A stretch of 19,539 nucleotides of DNA from an uncultured Prevotellaceae bacterium (GTDB taxonomy: Bacteria > Bacteroidota > Bacteroidia > Bacteroidales > Bacteroidaceae). The notes beneath the pieces are model-generated. The model was not told where the DNA came from and did no database searches. It saw only the letters and a list, made by a program, of their open reading frames with translations. Both the position numbers and the translations under genes were made by a program. Of this stretch, positions 1 to 7,944 are shown piece by piece. Numbering within the stretch: position 1 is the first letter of the stretch; each line of letters begins with the position of its first letter. Location of the stretch: positions 1 through 19,539 of the forward strand of contig CAMYYX010000017.1 of assembly GCA_947303695.1 (NCBI GenBank). The letters are read 5' to 3'.

Positions 1-1
1 T

Positions 2-475
2 TATTATTATAATCTTGAAATTTATTTCCTCAAAGAGCGGTTTAAGGATATGCTGGAACTCAAAAAGAGTGATGAGGATATCATTCAAGACCGTAGCATC
101 TTCGAAGGTGTTTACGTGTTTGCTTACAACAATAAGGAACAGGGAAACATGTCGGAGATAGACTTTAAAACCTACATGGATCTTTTCCACTTAATGATGT
201 CATTTACAAAGGAACCCGATCTCATGATCTATCTCCGTGCTTCTGTTCCTCATCTCGTTTCGCACATACAAATGCGAGGCAGGGACTATGAGCAGAGCAT
301 CTCGCTCGACTACCTACAGGGACTGAACGAACGATACGATGACTTTATCTATCACCATTATAAAGGAAGAGTGCTGACGATTGAAGTTGACAATCTTGAC
401 TTCCTGCATCGACCCGCTGATTTCGAGTCAATCACCAACCGCATCGATAGCCTCCTCTTCGGATTATTTCAATAA
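2..475 (+). CDS. Deoxynucleoside kinase, 5' end cut by window
   Basis: Predicted to phosphorylate deoxynucleosides with ATP in the cytoplasmic salvage pathway. The reading frame is open from base 2, and the 16 codons before the first ATG (position 50) align with the complete kinase that follows (YNLEIYFL here against FNLQIYFL there). The ATG at 50 is therefore internal and the true start lies before the window. About 157 residues remain. Visible are the DRS motif in QDRSIFE, the aspartate-rich stretch EPDLMIYLRAS and the arginine-rich lid RGRDYEQ. The P-loop half is outside the window. The stop is 11 bases before the next kinase gene, which suggests one transcript. The two proteins are clearly paralogous along the whole visible length. 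In some bacteria such pairs form heterodimers with different base preference (dAK/dGK); that is inference here, and substrate cannot be read from the sequence. Confidence 0.9.
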   Translation, partial: YYYNLEIYFLKERFKDMLELKKSDEDIIQDRSIFEGVYVFAYNNKEQGNMSEIDFKTYMDLFHLMMSFTKEPDLMIYLRASVPHLVSHIQMRGRDYEQSISLDYLQGLNERYDDFIYHHYKGRVLTIEVDNLDFLHRPADFESITNRIDSLLFGLFQ

Positions 476-486
476 ACCTCATAACT

Positions 487-1119
487 ATGCACATAGCAAT
501 CGCAGGAAATATAGGCTGCGGCAAAACCACGCTCACCCGCATGCTTGCCAAGCGGTACGGATGGATTCCGAAGTTCGAATCCGTTGACGTCAATCCCTAT
601 CTTGAAGACTTCTATGCCGACATGAAACGATGGTCGTTCAACCTTCAAATTTACTTCCTCAACACCCGCTTCAAGGACGTCGTTGAGATATCAAAGAGCA
701 AGGAAACCATTGTGCAGGACCGCACCATCTATGAAGACGCATGTATCTTTGCACCAAATATTCATGCGATGGGCAACATGAGTGACCGCGATTTCAAGAC
801 TTATCAGGATTTGTTTGCACTCATGATGTCACTTGTCCATGAGCCAGACCTCATGATTTACCTTCGCAGCTCAATCCCCCACCTCATCGGCAAAATACAG
901 AAACGAGGACGAGAATACGAACAAACGATTCAGATTGACTACCTCAAAGGTCTTAACGACAGATACGAAGAATGGATTGCGGGTTACAAAGGAGAATTGT
1001 TGATCATCGATGCCGACGAAATCGACTTCGAGAACAATCCACAGGATTTCCAATCAATCACCAATCAGATTGATGCACGTCTCTTCGGCCTTTTCTCTTT
1101 CTTTGATCAAAAAGGATAA
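487..1119 (+). CDS. Deoxynucleoside kinase (dGK/dAK/dCK family)
   Basis: A complete 210-residue member of the deoxynucleoside kinase family, which transfers phosphate from ATP to a deoxynucleoside for dNTP salvage. The P-loop GNIGCGKT is at residues 7-14, a likely catalytic acidic residue is E31 in ESVDVNPYL, the DRT motif at 78-80 corresponds to the family's DRS/ERS, and the lid arginines are in RGREYEQ at 140-146. The length is normal for bacterial members. The ATG at 487 places the P-loop at the usual distance from the N-terminus. It follows its paralogue by 11 bases and precedes a lipoprotein gene by 10, so the three may be co-transcribed. Which base is preferred (adenine, guanine or cytosine) cannot be decided by eye. 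Confidence 0.93.
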   Translation: MHIAIAGNIGCGKTTLTRMLAKRYGWIPKFESVDVNPYLEDFYADMKRWSFNLQIYFLNTRFKDVVEISKSKETIVQDRTIYEDACIFAPNIHAMGNMSDRDFKTYQDLFALMMSLVHEPDLMIYLRSSIPHLIGKIQKRGREYEQTIQIDYLKGLNDRYEEWIAGYKGELLIIDADEIDFENNPQDFQSITNQIDARLFGLFSFFDQKG

Positions 1120-1129
1120 CCGGGGACAA

Positions 1130-1534
1130 ATGAAAAAGAAGCTACTTCCGATGCTGTTCCTGTGTTGTCTGTTATGGGGATGTGACAAACTGGAAGATGG
1201 CGATGCCGATGTGATATGCGACATCCTGCTAGGAACGTGGGCCTTCTCGTATGAATTGCAAAGTGAGGAAGAAACCGGATTGACATTTGAATATGACCAT
1301 GTCATTTTCAGAACTGACGGAACGGTCAGCATTACGTACCCTGGTGGTTCATTAGAAGGAACCTATCAAGCAGGCAATGCGGTCATCCGCATTGAAGGAA
1401 AGACAAATGGCGAGGAAACGCGTCAGATGCTATGGAGAATCATCAGTTTCTCGTCACAGACGCTGACAGCCGATTACTCGTTTGACTTCAACGGCCAAAG
1501 CATCACTGCATTGGTAATGCTGGAAAAAGTTTAG
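1130..1534 (+). CDS. Small lipocalin-like lipoprotein
   Basis: A 134-residue predicted lipoprotein. The N-terminus starts with three lysines and a hydrophobic run, ending in a lipobox LLWGC with the lipidated cysteine at residue 18. The mature part has a short acidic linker and then a pattern typical of Bacteroidetes lipocalin-like proteins: LLGTWAF, followed by alternating strands containing FRTDGTVSITY and GTYQAGNAVIRIEG. The frame can be extended upstream to 1010 within the kinase gene, but the ATG at 1130 gives a proper signal sequence and is preferred. It follows the kinase gene by 10 bases. Its stop overlaps by four bases the stop of the convergent DUF4249 gene. Ligand and role are unknown; the family call rests on pattern only. 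Confidence 0.75.
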   Translation: MKKKLLPMLFLCCLLWGCDKLEDGDADVICDILLGTWAFSYELQSEEETGLTFEYDHVIFRTDGTVSITYPGGSLEGTYQAGNAVIRIEGKTNGEETRQMLWRIISFSSQTLTADYSFDFNGQSITALVMLEKV

Positions 1535-2340
1535 TCTTCTTCCTCGATTTCGTCACGCTTAAAAACATAATTGAGTGTCTGCACGTGGAAGGCAGAAAAA
1601 TAACCAAGACAACCACCAGAGAAGTTCACCACAGGATTACTTCCCATATTATCCATTACTTGCATTGAATAGAAATAGTCGTAGGTTCGACGATCGATAG
1701 AACGTATCTCGAGTTGAATGCGGTCGCCATCATGAAGCGCATCTGCTTTATTCTTATCAAGTTCACGTTCTGTTGTGCAATTGAACAATTGCTGCAATTC
1801 CTCCCCAGGATTATTGGCATCATTCATCACAGCCCATCTATAGCCAATACCATTGCGATAGAGATGCATAAAGTAAAAGTTGTTTTCGCCGGGGATGTCA
1901 TGCAGTTTCAGTTCGGCAAAGAGCATGCGTTCCGTCAAGACTTTTTTCCACACAAATCGGAAAGAGTTGACCTGCGGAGCCTGTTGCATTGTCGATGTCG
2001 ATGAAAAATGGCGGCCATTCACATAGATGTCAAGAGTATAGGTAAAAGAATAGATTCCTTTGCAATTTGATGTATAAAGTCCTCGCCCTGCATAACGCAA
2101 CGTATCAAGCACCATATCTTCATCACTGATAACAACAACTGCTCCTTCCACATTATGAGCATTGGTCTGGTTATCAGTCATATCCTGTGTAGTTGTCAGG
2201 CGCACAGTAGTTTTTTCCTGTGTCATACACCCCTCTGCCACATAGATTGCATCAACACTACGATAATCAAGGTCGATCTCTTTTTCGCAGGCTGTCATCA
2301 CCAACATCACGAAGATATAGAATATGGAATATTTCTTCAT
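1531..2340 (-). CDS. DUF4249 family outer-membrane lipoprotein
   Basis: A predicted lipoprotein of 269 residues whose gene directly follows a TonB-dependent receptor gene, the usual position of DUF4249 proteins in Bacteroidetes. From the ATG at 2340 the protein begins MKKYSIF, with a hydrophobic signal segment and lipobox VMTAC, cysteine at residue 18. The next residues, EKEIDLDY, fit the short family motif after the cysteine. An upstream ATG at 2352 in the same frame would add MVRG and overlap the receptor stop by 7 bases; the inner ATG gives the better signal peptide and leaves a 5-base gap. The C-terminal part has YDYFYSMQ and NPVVNFSGGCLGYFSA, also family-like. It probably acts as a surface partner of the receptor, by analogy with SusD-type lids, but the function of DUF4249 is not established and no ligand can be named. 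Confidence 0.82.
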   Translation of the reverse strand: MKKYSIFYIFVMLVMTACEKEIDLDYRSVDAIYVAEGCMTQEKTTVRLTTTQDMTDNQTNAHNVEGAVVVISDEDMVLDTLRYAGRGLYTSNCKGIYSFTYTLDIYVNGRHFSSTSTMQQAPQVNSFRFVWKKVLTERMLFAELKLHDIPGENNFYFMHLYRNGIGYRWAVMNDANNPGEELQQLFNCTTERELDKNKADALHDGDRIQLEIRSIDRRTYDYFYSMQVMDNMGSNPVVNFSGGCLGYFSAFHVQTLNYVFKRDEIEEED

Positions 2341-2345
2341 GCCTC

Positions 2346-4412
2346 TTACCATTTATAGTTAAACGAAACAGAAGGCACGATACCAAACAGGCTATACTGT
2401 GTAGCCTTCGTGCGCCTTCCACTTGTGCTATCCTCAAACCGTATGAGGTATGGGTTGTAGCGATTATACATATTATAGATACCGAACACCCATTCGCGTG
2501 TTCTTCCCTTGGTTGTACGTTTAGTCCACGTAGCACTCACATCCAATCGATGATAGTCGGGAGCACGATAACCATTCCGCTCGGCATAATAATAAATATA
2601 ATTGTCGATTATCTCGTATTTTGCACTTGGAGCCGTAAATGCCTGTCCGGAATTGAACACCCACACGCCGTTCAACATCCACGATGGTGTAAGGCGATAA
2701 TTTATAACCACGTTGATATCATGTCGTCGGTCATTATTGGCATCGTACCATCGTCCTCGGTTGATTCCGTCAATGCGAGTATGACTCCATGCCAGCGTAT
2801 AGGATAACCATCCTTTCAACCGTCCATTGTTTTTGTGAATCGAAAGTTCAAGACCGTAACCACGTCCTTCACCTGCAAGTACCAACCGCTCAATCTCGAT
2901 GGCCGAGCCGAAGCTGATACCATCACGATAATCCAGCACATTGTTGACATGACGATAATAGCCCTCTACAGAGAAATCATACATTCCAGATGGCACCATA
3001 TAGAACACACCCATACTCATATGATCGGCAAGTTCTGGCTTGATTATATTACTGCTGATAGCATAACGGTCAAACGGGGTCGATGTACTTTGATTGCGTA
3101 ATGCATGTATGTTCTGTGATGTGCGGCTATAACCAGCTTTCAGGCTTAACAACTCAGATGCTTTCCACACCATACTAATACGTGGTTCCACAGTCAAGTA
3201 CGTTTTCACGGGTCTGTTTTTCTTGCGACGATACAGCCAGGTGATGTTACCTCGTTCATCAATTTCATAATAATAGGGACCACCCAAAGCCGAAAACGCA
3301 GTGAAACGCATACCAACCGAAAATGCCAGCGAAGAAGAAAACTCGGTCTGCCAATTTACCCATGCTGCGTTATCCCAAGCCTTTCGTTGCTCTTTTTCAT
3401 GACGGGCGACACGCGTCCATTCCGCAGATTTCACATCCGTCAGCATCGTCTGAGCACCTATATTGAATTCTTGACGATTAGCAAAGAAGCGGAAGTTCTG
3501 TTGTAAACCCATGTGACGGATATGCCCTTTATATGAAATATTCATACCCAACAAGTCAACACCATTGTCTGTTTCGTAGGATGATGCAAGTAGTGTTGTC
3601 TGTGATGTAGAACGTCCGCCTAGACGATGCAACCACGCCAAACTGCCTGCTGTGTTTGTCCATCGCATATCCACCAAGTCCTTCACTCCCGTCTTGTCGT
3701 GACTCAAAAAAAGAGACATGTTCAGTTCATTTCGTTCGTCGGCCCTGAAGTCCACCTTCAAGTTCGTATCATAGAAATAAAGAGAATTGCCACGAAAGTC
3801 GTCACTCAACTTCAAAAACAAATCAGCATAGGAACGGCGAGCATTCAGCAACACCCCCAACTTCCCTTGAGCAGCAGGCACATCTAATGATACCTTCGTT
3901 GACAACAACCCTACGCTCAGGCTTCCATGATTTTCACGACGAGCCACACGTCCCACAACATCCAGAACTGCCGATGAAGCCCCACCAAATTGAGCCGGAA
4001 CAAAACCCTTATAAAGAGTTGCAGTAGCCAATGCATCAGCATTAAAAGCAGAGAATAGTCCTGCCAAATGTCCCACGTTGTATACAGGCACATCATCATA
4101 GAGAATTGAATTTTGAGCCGATGTACCACCTCGTACCTGAAAGTTACTTGACGCATCACTCTCAGCCTTAACTCCTGGCAGTAGTTGTAATGAACGCATC
4201 AGGTCAGCTTCGCCCAAAAGGACAGGCATCGATGTGAGATGTTCTACCACTATTTGTTCCGCACCAATCTGTACAGCACTTACACGTTGACGAGCCGCAT
4301 CGCTACTGACCACCACCTCGTCGAGTAGACGAGTGCCAACCTCTAAGGAATCTTGTGCCACAACGATAAGAGGACAACACAATAGCCATATCCAACAAAG
4401 ACGTTTCATCAT
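2346..4412 (-). CDS. TonB-dependent outer-membrane receptor
   Basis: A 688-residue receptor expected to import a ligand across the outer membrane using TonB energy. It starts with a signal peptide ending near VVAQ (about residue 19). A TonB-box-like DEVVVSS follows at 31-37 and the plug domain runs roughly 50-155, with LQLLPGV (75-81), FQVRGGTSAQN (91-101) and LYKGFVPAQFGGASSAVLD. The rest is a beta-barrel of repeated amphipathic strands and ends in an aromatic residue, YKW. The N-terminal carboxypeptidase-regulatory-like domain common in DUF4249-associated receptors is absent, so the mature protein begins almost at the plug. It starts 3 bases after the helicase stop and is followed at 5 bases by DUF4249, so the three genes are probably co-transcribed. 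The first of two adjacent ATGs was used; the second would shorten it by one residue. Substrate unknown. Confidence 0.92.
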   Translation of the reverse strand: MMKRLCWIWLLCCPLIVVAQDSLEVGTRLLDEVVVSSDAARQRVSAVQIGAEQIVVEHLTSMPVLLGEADLMRSLQLLPGVKAESDASSNFQVRGGTSAQNSILYDDVPVYNVGHLAGLFSAFNADALATATLYKGFVPAQFGGASSAVLDVVGRVARRENHGSLSVGLLSTKVSLDVPAAQGKLGVLLNARRSYADLFLKLSDDFRGNSLYFYDTNLKVDFRADERNELNMSLFLSHDKTGVKDLVDMRWTNTAGSLAWLHRLGGRSTSQTTLLASSYETDNGVDLLGMNISYKGHIRHMGLQQNFRFFANRQEFNIGAQTMLTDVKSAEWTRVARHEKEQRKAWDNAAWVNWQTEFSSSLAFSVGMRFTAFSALGGPYYYEIDERGNITWLYRRKKNRPVKTYLTVEPRISMVWKASELLSLKAGYSRTSQNIHALRNQSTSTPFDRYAISSNIIKPELADHMSMGVFYMVPSGMYDFSVEGYYRHVNNVLDYRDGISFGSAIEIERLVLAGEGRGYGLELSIHKNNGRLKGWLSYTLAWSHTRIDGINRGRWYDANNDRRHDINVVINYRLTPSWMLNGVWVFNSGQAFTAPSAKYEIIDNYIYYYAERNGYRAPDYHRLDVSATWTKRTTKGRTREWVFGIYNMYNRYNPYLIRFEDSTSGRRTKATQYSLFGIVPSVSFNYKW

Positions 4413-4415
4413 GGT

Positions 4416-6746
4416 CTATGAAATCACTGTAAAACGTGCAAACTTCAATAGGAGTTGCTTGGTACCTGCGTTAATAAATCGGACAGTAGCCTTCATATTA
4501 TCGCCCTGACCTTCAACTTTCAACACTTCTCCCTCGCCAAATCGTTCATGCTGAATGTGCTGACCAGGTTTAAGAGAATGATTTGGCAAAGATGTCGCAG
4601 AAGTTGATGTCCTGACACGAGAGAATCCAGATGGTGGCTGCTGAACAACAGGCTTTGGCTGATAGACAGGACGAGATGGTTGAATTATCGATTTTCGCCA
4701 TATATCCCCAAGAGTTTTCTTCTTTATCCACGGCAATTCGACCTCATCGCTACTACTACGGCGTGATGATGAGCTACCCGAGAAATAGACGAACTGCGAA
4801 TCTATGTCGCTGAGGAATCTACTAGGGTTGGCAAATTCCATCTTGCCATAGTGAAAACGGCTCTTTGCATAGGTAATGATGCAATGTTGTTGTGCACGAG
4901 TGATAGCCACATAGAACAAACGACGTTCCTCCTCTATCTCGCGCTGATTACCATTTGACATTTGGCTAGGAAACAAGTTTTCTTCCAAACCGACGACAAA
5001 GACCATAGGAAATTCCAATCCTTTGGCCGAATGAATGGTCATAAGAGTCACCTTTGATTCGTCAGCCGACTTATCGGTATCGACATCACTCAGAAGAGAC
5101 ACTTCGGATAGATAGTCACTGATGTTGACATGCTCATTACCCTCCTCAAGTCGCGAGGCACAAAAGTCTTGTAAACCATTGACCAATTCCTCAACATTCT
5201 CCTGACGTGACAGATTCTCTGGTGTAGTATCCTGATAGATATCCGTCAGGATACCGCTACCCTTGATAATAAACTCACCAGCAACATCAGCGTTCGTCTC
5301 TTCTGCCTTGGTAATGAAAGTCTGAATCAACTGAACAAAGTCAGCCAACTTGGTATATGTAGCTTTCGACACGTTGAGCTGATAACGACCAGGCTCAAGA
5401 AGCACGTTCCATAAGCTAACATTGTTTGAAGTTGCTACTGCAATAATCTTAGCTATGGTCGTATCGCCAATACCTCGTGCGGGATAGTTGATGATTCGTT
5501 TCAATGCTTCCTCGTCGTTCGGATTGACCGCTAGACGGAAATAGGCGATAATGTCCTTTATCTCTTTACGTTGATAGAACGACAGACCGCCATAGATGCG
5601 GTAAGGCATACCGTTCTTACGCAAGTGTTCCTCGAACAAACGACTCTGGGCGTTGGTACGATAAAGAACAGCAAAGTCGGCATACTCCAAATGTTCGCGA
5701 GTCCGCAACTCCTGAATCTTACGCACCACAATCTGTGCCTCCTCCACATCGGAATAGGCTTCAATGATGGGCAGACGTTCCCCAACTTCTTTCTTCGAGA
5801 ATACATTTTTGTGAATTTGGTCACGATTCTTATGAATCAAACTATTGGCAGCATTTACGATAGTTTGCGTGGAGCGATAATTCTGCTCAAGCTTGAATAG
5901 TTTGGTATTCGAATAAAGTTCTTGAAACCTCAGAATGTTATCAATGTTAGCTCCGCGGAAAGAATAGATGCTCTGCGCATCGTCACCTACTACACAAATA
6001 TGCTGATTCTGACGTGTAAGTTGTAGCACAATCTGATGCTGCGCATAATTCGTATCCTGATACTCGTCAACTAGCACATAACGGAAGCGCTCCTCATACT
6101 TATGCAGCACATCAGGATGTTGAGCAAACAATTGATAGGTGTACATTAAGATGTCATCAAAATCCATCGCCTCTGCTTGACGGCAGCGCTCGCAATACCT
6201 TTTATAAATCTGACTTACGGCAGGTATTCGCGCATTCATATCGCGCTGCACACAGTAACTGTCACGAGCATAATCAACCGATGTTTTCAGCGCATTCTTT
6301 GCCTCGCTGATACGTCCTAGCACTGTTCCTGGCTTATAGGCCTTGTCGTCGAGATTCATCTCCTTGATGATAGCCTTCACCAGACTCTTGCTATCTGCAG
6401 CATCGTAGATGGTAAAGTTAGAGGAGGGAAATCCAATCTTGTCGAACTCTACACGGAGGATACGGAGGAAAACACTATGAAACGTACCCATCCATAGATA
6501 GCGGGCACGTTCCGCACCGACAATTTGGGCGATTCGTGTCTTCATCTCGTTCGCAGCCTTGTTGGTAAATGTAAGTGCCAGAATGCTCCAAGGCTCATAG
6601 CCTTGCTCTAACAGATATGCAATCTTATAGGTGAGGACACGGGTCTTGCCCGATCCTGCACCAGCCACAACCAACGAAGCCCCATCACAATATTCGATAG
6701 CGGCACGTTGTGGTTCATTGAACGATTGCATCAATTCTGCATCCAT
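4416..6746 (-). CDS. ATP-dependent 3'-5' DNA helicase, PcrA/UvrD type
   Basis: A 776-residue superfamily 1A helicase that unwinds DNA in repair and replication restart, in the cytoplasm. All signature motifs are visible: Q-motif FNEPQRAAIEY (9-19), Walker A GAGSGKT (29-35), motif Ia ALTFTNKAANEMKTR (57-71), Walker B DEYQDTN (227-233), motif III GDDAQSIYSFRGA (254-266), motif IV EQNYRST (287-293), motif V TIHSAKGLEFPMVFVVGLEE and motif VI RRLFYVAITRAQ. The C-terminal 55 residues form a Tudor-like tail (HERFGEGEVLKVEG, then VRFINAGTKQLLLKFA) as in PcrA, where it is known to bind RNA polymerase. Length is normal. Its start is 2 bases after the small secreted protein gene and its stop 3 bases before the TonB receptor. 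PcrA rather than UvrD or Rep is favoured by the tail, but the distinction is not certain. Confidence 0.95.
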   Translation of the reverse strand: MDAELMQSFNEPQRAAIEYCDGASLVVAGAGSGKTRVLTYKIAYLLEQGYEPWSILALTFTNKAANEMKTRIAQIVGAERARYLWMGTFHSVFLRILRVEFDKIGFPSSNFTIYDAADSKSLVKAIIKEMNLDDKAYKPGTVLGRISEAKNALKTSVDYARDSYCVQRDMNARIPAVSQIYKRYCERCRQAEAMDFDDILMYTYQLFAQHPDVLHKYEERFRYVLVDEYQDTNYAQHQIVLQLTRQNQHICVVGDDAQSIYSFRGANIDNILRFQELYSNTKLFKLEQNYRSTQTIVNAANSLIHKNRDQIHKNVFSKKEVGERLPIIEAYSDVEEAQIVVRKIQELRTREHLEYADFAVLYRTNAQSRLFEEHLRKNGMPYRIYGGLSFYQRKEIKDIIAYFRLAVNPNDEEALKRIINYPARGIGDTTIAKIIAVATSNNVSLWNVLLEPGRYQLNVSKATYTKLADFVQLIQTFITKAEETNADVAGEFIIKGSGILTDIYQDTTPENLSRQENVEELVNGLQDFCASRLEEGNEHVNISDYLSEVSLLSDVDTDKSADESKVTLMTIHSAKGLEFPMVFVVGLEENLFPSQMSNGNQREIEEERRLFYVAITRAQQHCIITYAKSRFHYGKMEFANPSRFLSDIDSQFVYFSGSSSSRRSSSDEVELPWIKKKTLGDIWRKSIIQPSRPVYQPKPVVQQPPSGFSRVRTSTSATSLPNHSLKPGQHIQHERFGEGEVLKVEGQGDNMKATVRFINAGTKQLLLKFARFTVIS

Positions 6747-6748
6747 AC

Positions 6749-7150
6749 CTATTTATGGAATTCTACCGTCTTCGGCAGCTTTGCGTACTTCTTTCCTGCG
6801 ATTGTCTTAATAAAGGCATCCTTCAGTTGACGCATCACTAACTTTCCACCCTCACCTACTGTCAACTCTACATTTTGAGCATCACTGCCGTTGTCACACG
6901 ATGCACGGAATACCGCCTTTTCTGGTTCTACAGAGATGACCTTCAGAATGACCCACGTCCCATTGGTATTACCACGCAGATAGCCATAACATTTCTCATC
7001 GTCAATACCAGGAACCGAAATTGAATCGTTATACAAATTCAGCTCCATCTGAATCTTGTACTCATCGTTCAAGAAACTGCCCTTGAACACTTGAGCGTTG
7101 GCCATAGTAAAAAGGCCTAACAATAGAAATAATACCGATATCCGTTTCAT
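6749..7150 (-). CDS. Small secreted protein of unknown function
   Basis: A 133-residue protein with a clear signal peptide, MKRISVLFLLLGLFTMANAQ, cleaved probably after ANA. There is no cysteine at the cleavage point, so it is likely periplasmic rather than lipidated. The mature part looks beta-rich: VFKGSFLNDEYKIQMELNL, a YGYLRG turn, then TWVILKVISVE and a short positively charged C-terminus. I do not recognise a named family. The gene lies 5 bases after the GH16 gene and 2 bases before the helicase gene, so it belongs to the same transcription unit. A role at the cell surface or periplasm together with the GH16 enzyme or the TonB receptor is possible, but only position suggests it. Confidence 0.75.
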   Translation of the reverse strand: MKRISVLFLLLGLFTMANAQVFKGSFLNDEYKIQMELNLYNDSISVPGIDDEKCYGYLRGNTNGTWVILKVISVEPEKAVFRASCDNGSDAQNVELTVGEGGKLVMRQLKDAFIKTIAGKKYAKLPKTVEFHK

Positions 7151-7155
7151 ATTAA

Positions 7156-7944
7156 TTATTTTAATTTATATATCTTTACCCAGTCAATGTCCATATAGGC
7201 AGGAAAAGTTTTGGGATTAACTGTTTTTACCCAAGCGCCTCCCACTTGCATGTCAAGCATCAGATAGGATTCAATGCCATATGGGAATTGTCCTTTCTGG
7301 CCTTCTTGTCGTGGATAACGGAACGTCTCAATCCCATTAACGCTTAATATCACTTCATTGAGAAGGATTTCAGCTGCGTATGTATTCCACTTTTCAAAAT
7401 TGATTTTCGCTGTCACAGAGTGCTTGTCATCGTTATTTCGATGAAGTGTATATGAGGAGTGAACCGTTTGATAAACATAATCATCACGATTTATATACTC
7501 GATGATGTCAATTTCACTATATCGTTCATCTTCAGTACTGACTGGCTTGTTTACCAATAGCCAAATAGCTGGCCATGTCCCCTGAGCACCTTTGATTCTT
7601 GCTTTTACTTCAACCTTGCCATAAGTAATATTAATATGTCCCTGAGTACTTACTCCACCCGTTAAATATGATGCAGTATCTGTTGGTTCAATTCCTTTGT
7701 TTCTACGTGCATATAGTCGCAAGTACCCATTACGGACACGATATAAACGAGAATTCGCAGACATATAACGTCCCCATGCATATGGAACTCTGGCGATTTT
7801 GGTCCATGAAGTTTCATCAATAGCCCTGCCATTGAAATCTTCCTGCCACAGCAGTTCATACTGCCCATCACGTTGGGAAATTTGCTGAGTGCAAGCTGTA
7901 AGGCCACATAACAAAAAAACCAGGAAAAACAGAAATCGCATCAT
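7156..7944 (-). CDS. GH16 family beta-glucanase-like lipoprotein
   Basis: A 262-residue predicted glycoside hydrolase of family 16, which cleaves beta-1,3/1,4-glucans or related galactans by a retaining mechanism. A lipoprotein signal peptide ends in LTAC with cysteine at residue 18, which places the enzyme on the outer membrane or cell surface. Family features are WQEDFNG near residue 33, YGKVEVKARIKGAQGTWPAIW at about 108-128, and the active site EIDIIE at 144-149. There E144 is the expected nucleophile, D146 the helper and E149 the acid/base. The EXDXXE spacing is that of laminarinase-like rather than lichenase-like (EXDXE) members. The domain fills the whole protein. Its ATG overlaps the TGA of the upstream glycosyltransferase in ATGA (7941-7944), indicating translational coupling. 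It may trim or release the polysaccharide made next door; substrate is not proven. Confidence 0.9.
   Translation of the reverse strand: MMRFLFFLVFLLCGLTACTQQISQRDGQYELLWQEDFNGRAIDETSWTKIARVPYAWGRYMSANSRLYRVRNGYLRLYARRNKGIEPTDTASYLTGGVSTQGHINITYGKVEVKARIKGAQGTWPAIWLLVNKPVSTEDERYSEIDIIEYINRDDYVYQTVHSSYTLHRNNDDKHSVTAKINFEKWNTYAAEILLNEVILSVNGIETFRYPRQEGQKGQFPYGIESYLMLDMQVGGAWVKTVNPKTFPAYMDIDWVKIYKLK

Noticed and set aside
1010..1129. Extending the lipoprotein gene upstream to 1010
   Set aside because: The upstream part lies inside the kinase gene and destroys the lipoprotein signal; the ATG at 1130 is right at a typical signal start.
2220..2807. A 195-codon open frame on the plus strand
   Set aside because: It runs antisense over the DUF4249 and TonB receptor genes, which have clear family features on the other strand; composition and content look like a shadow.
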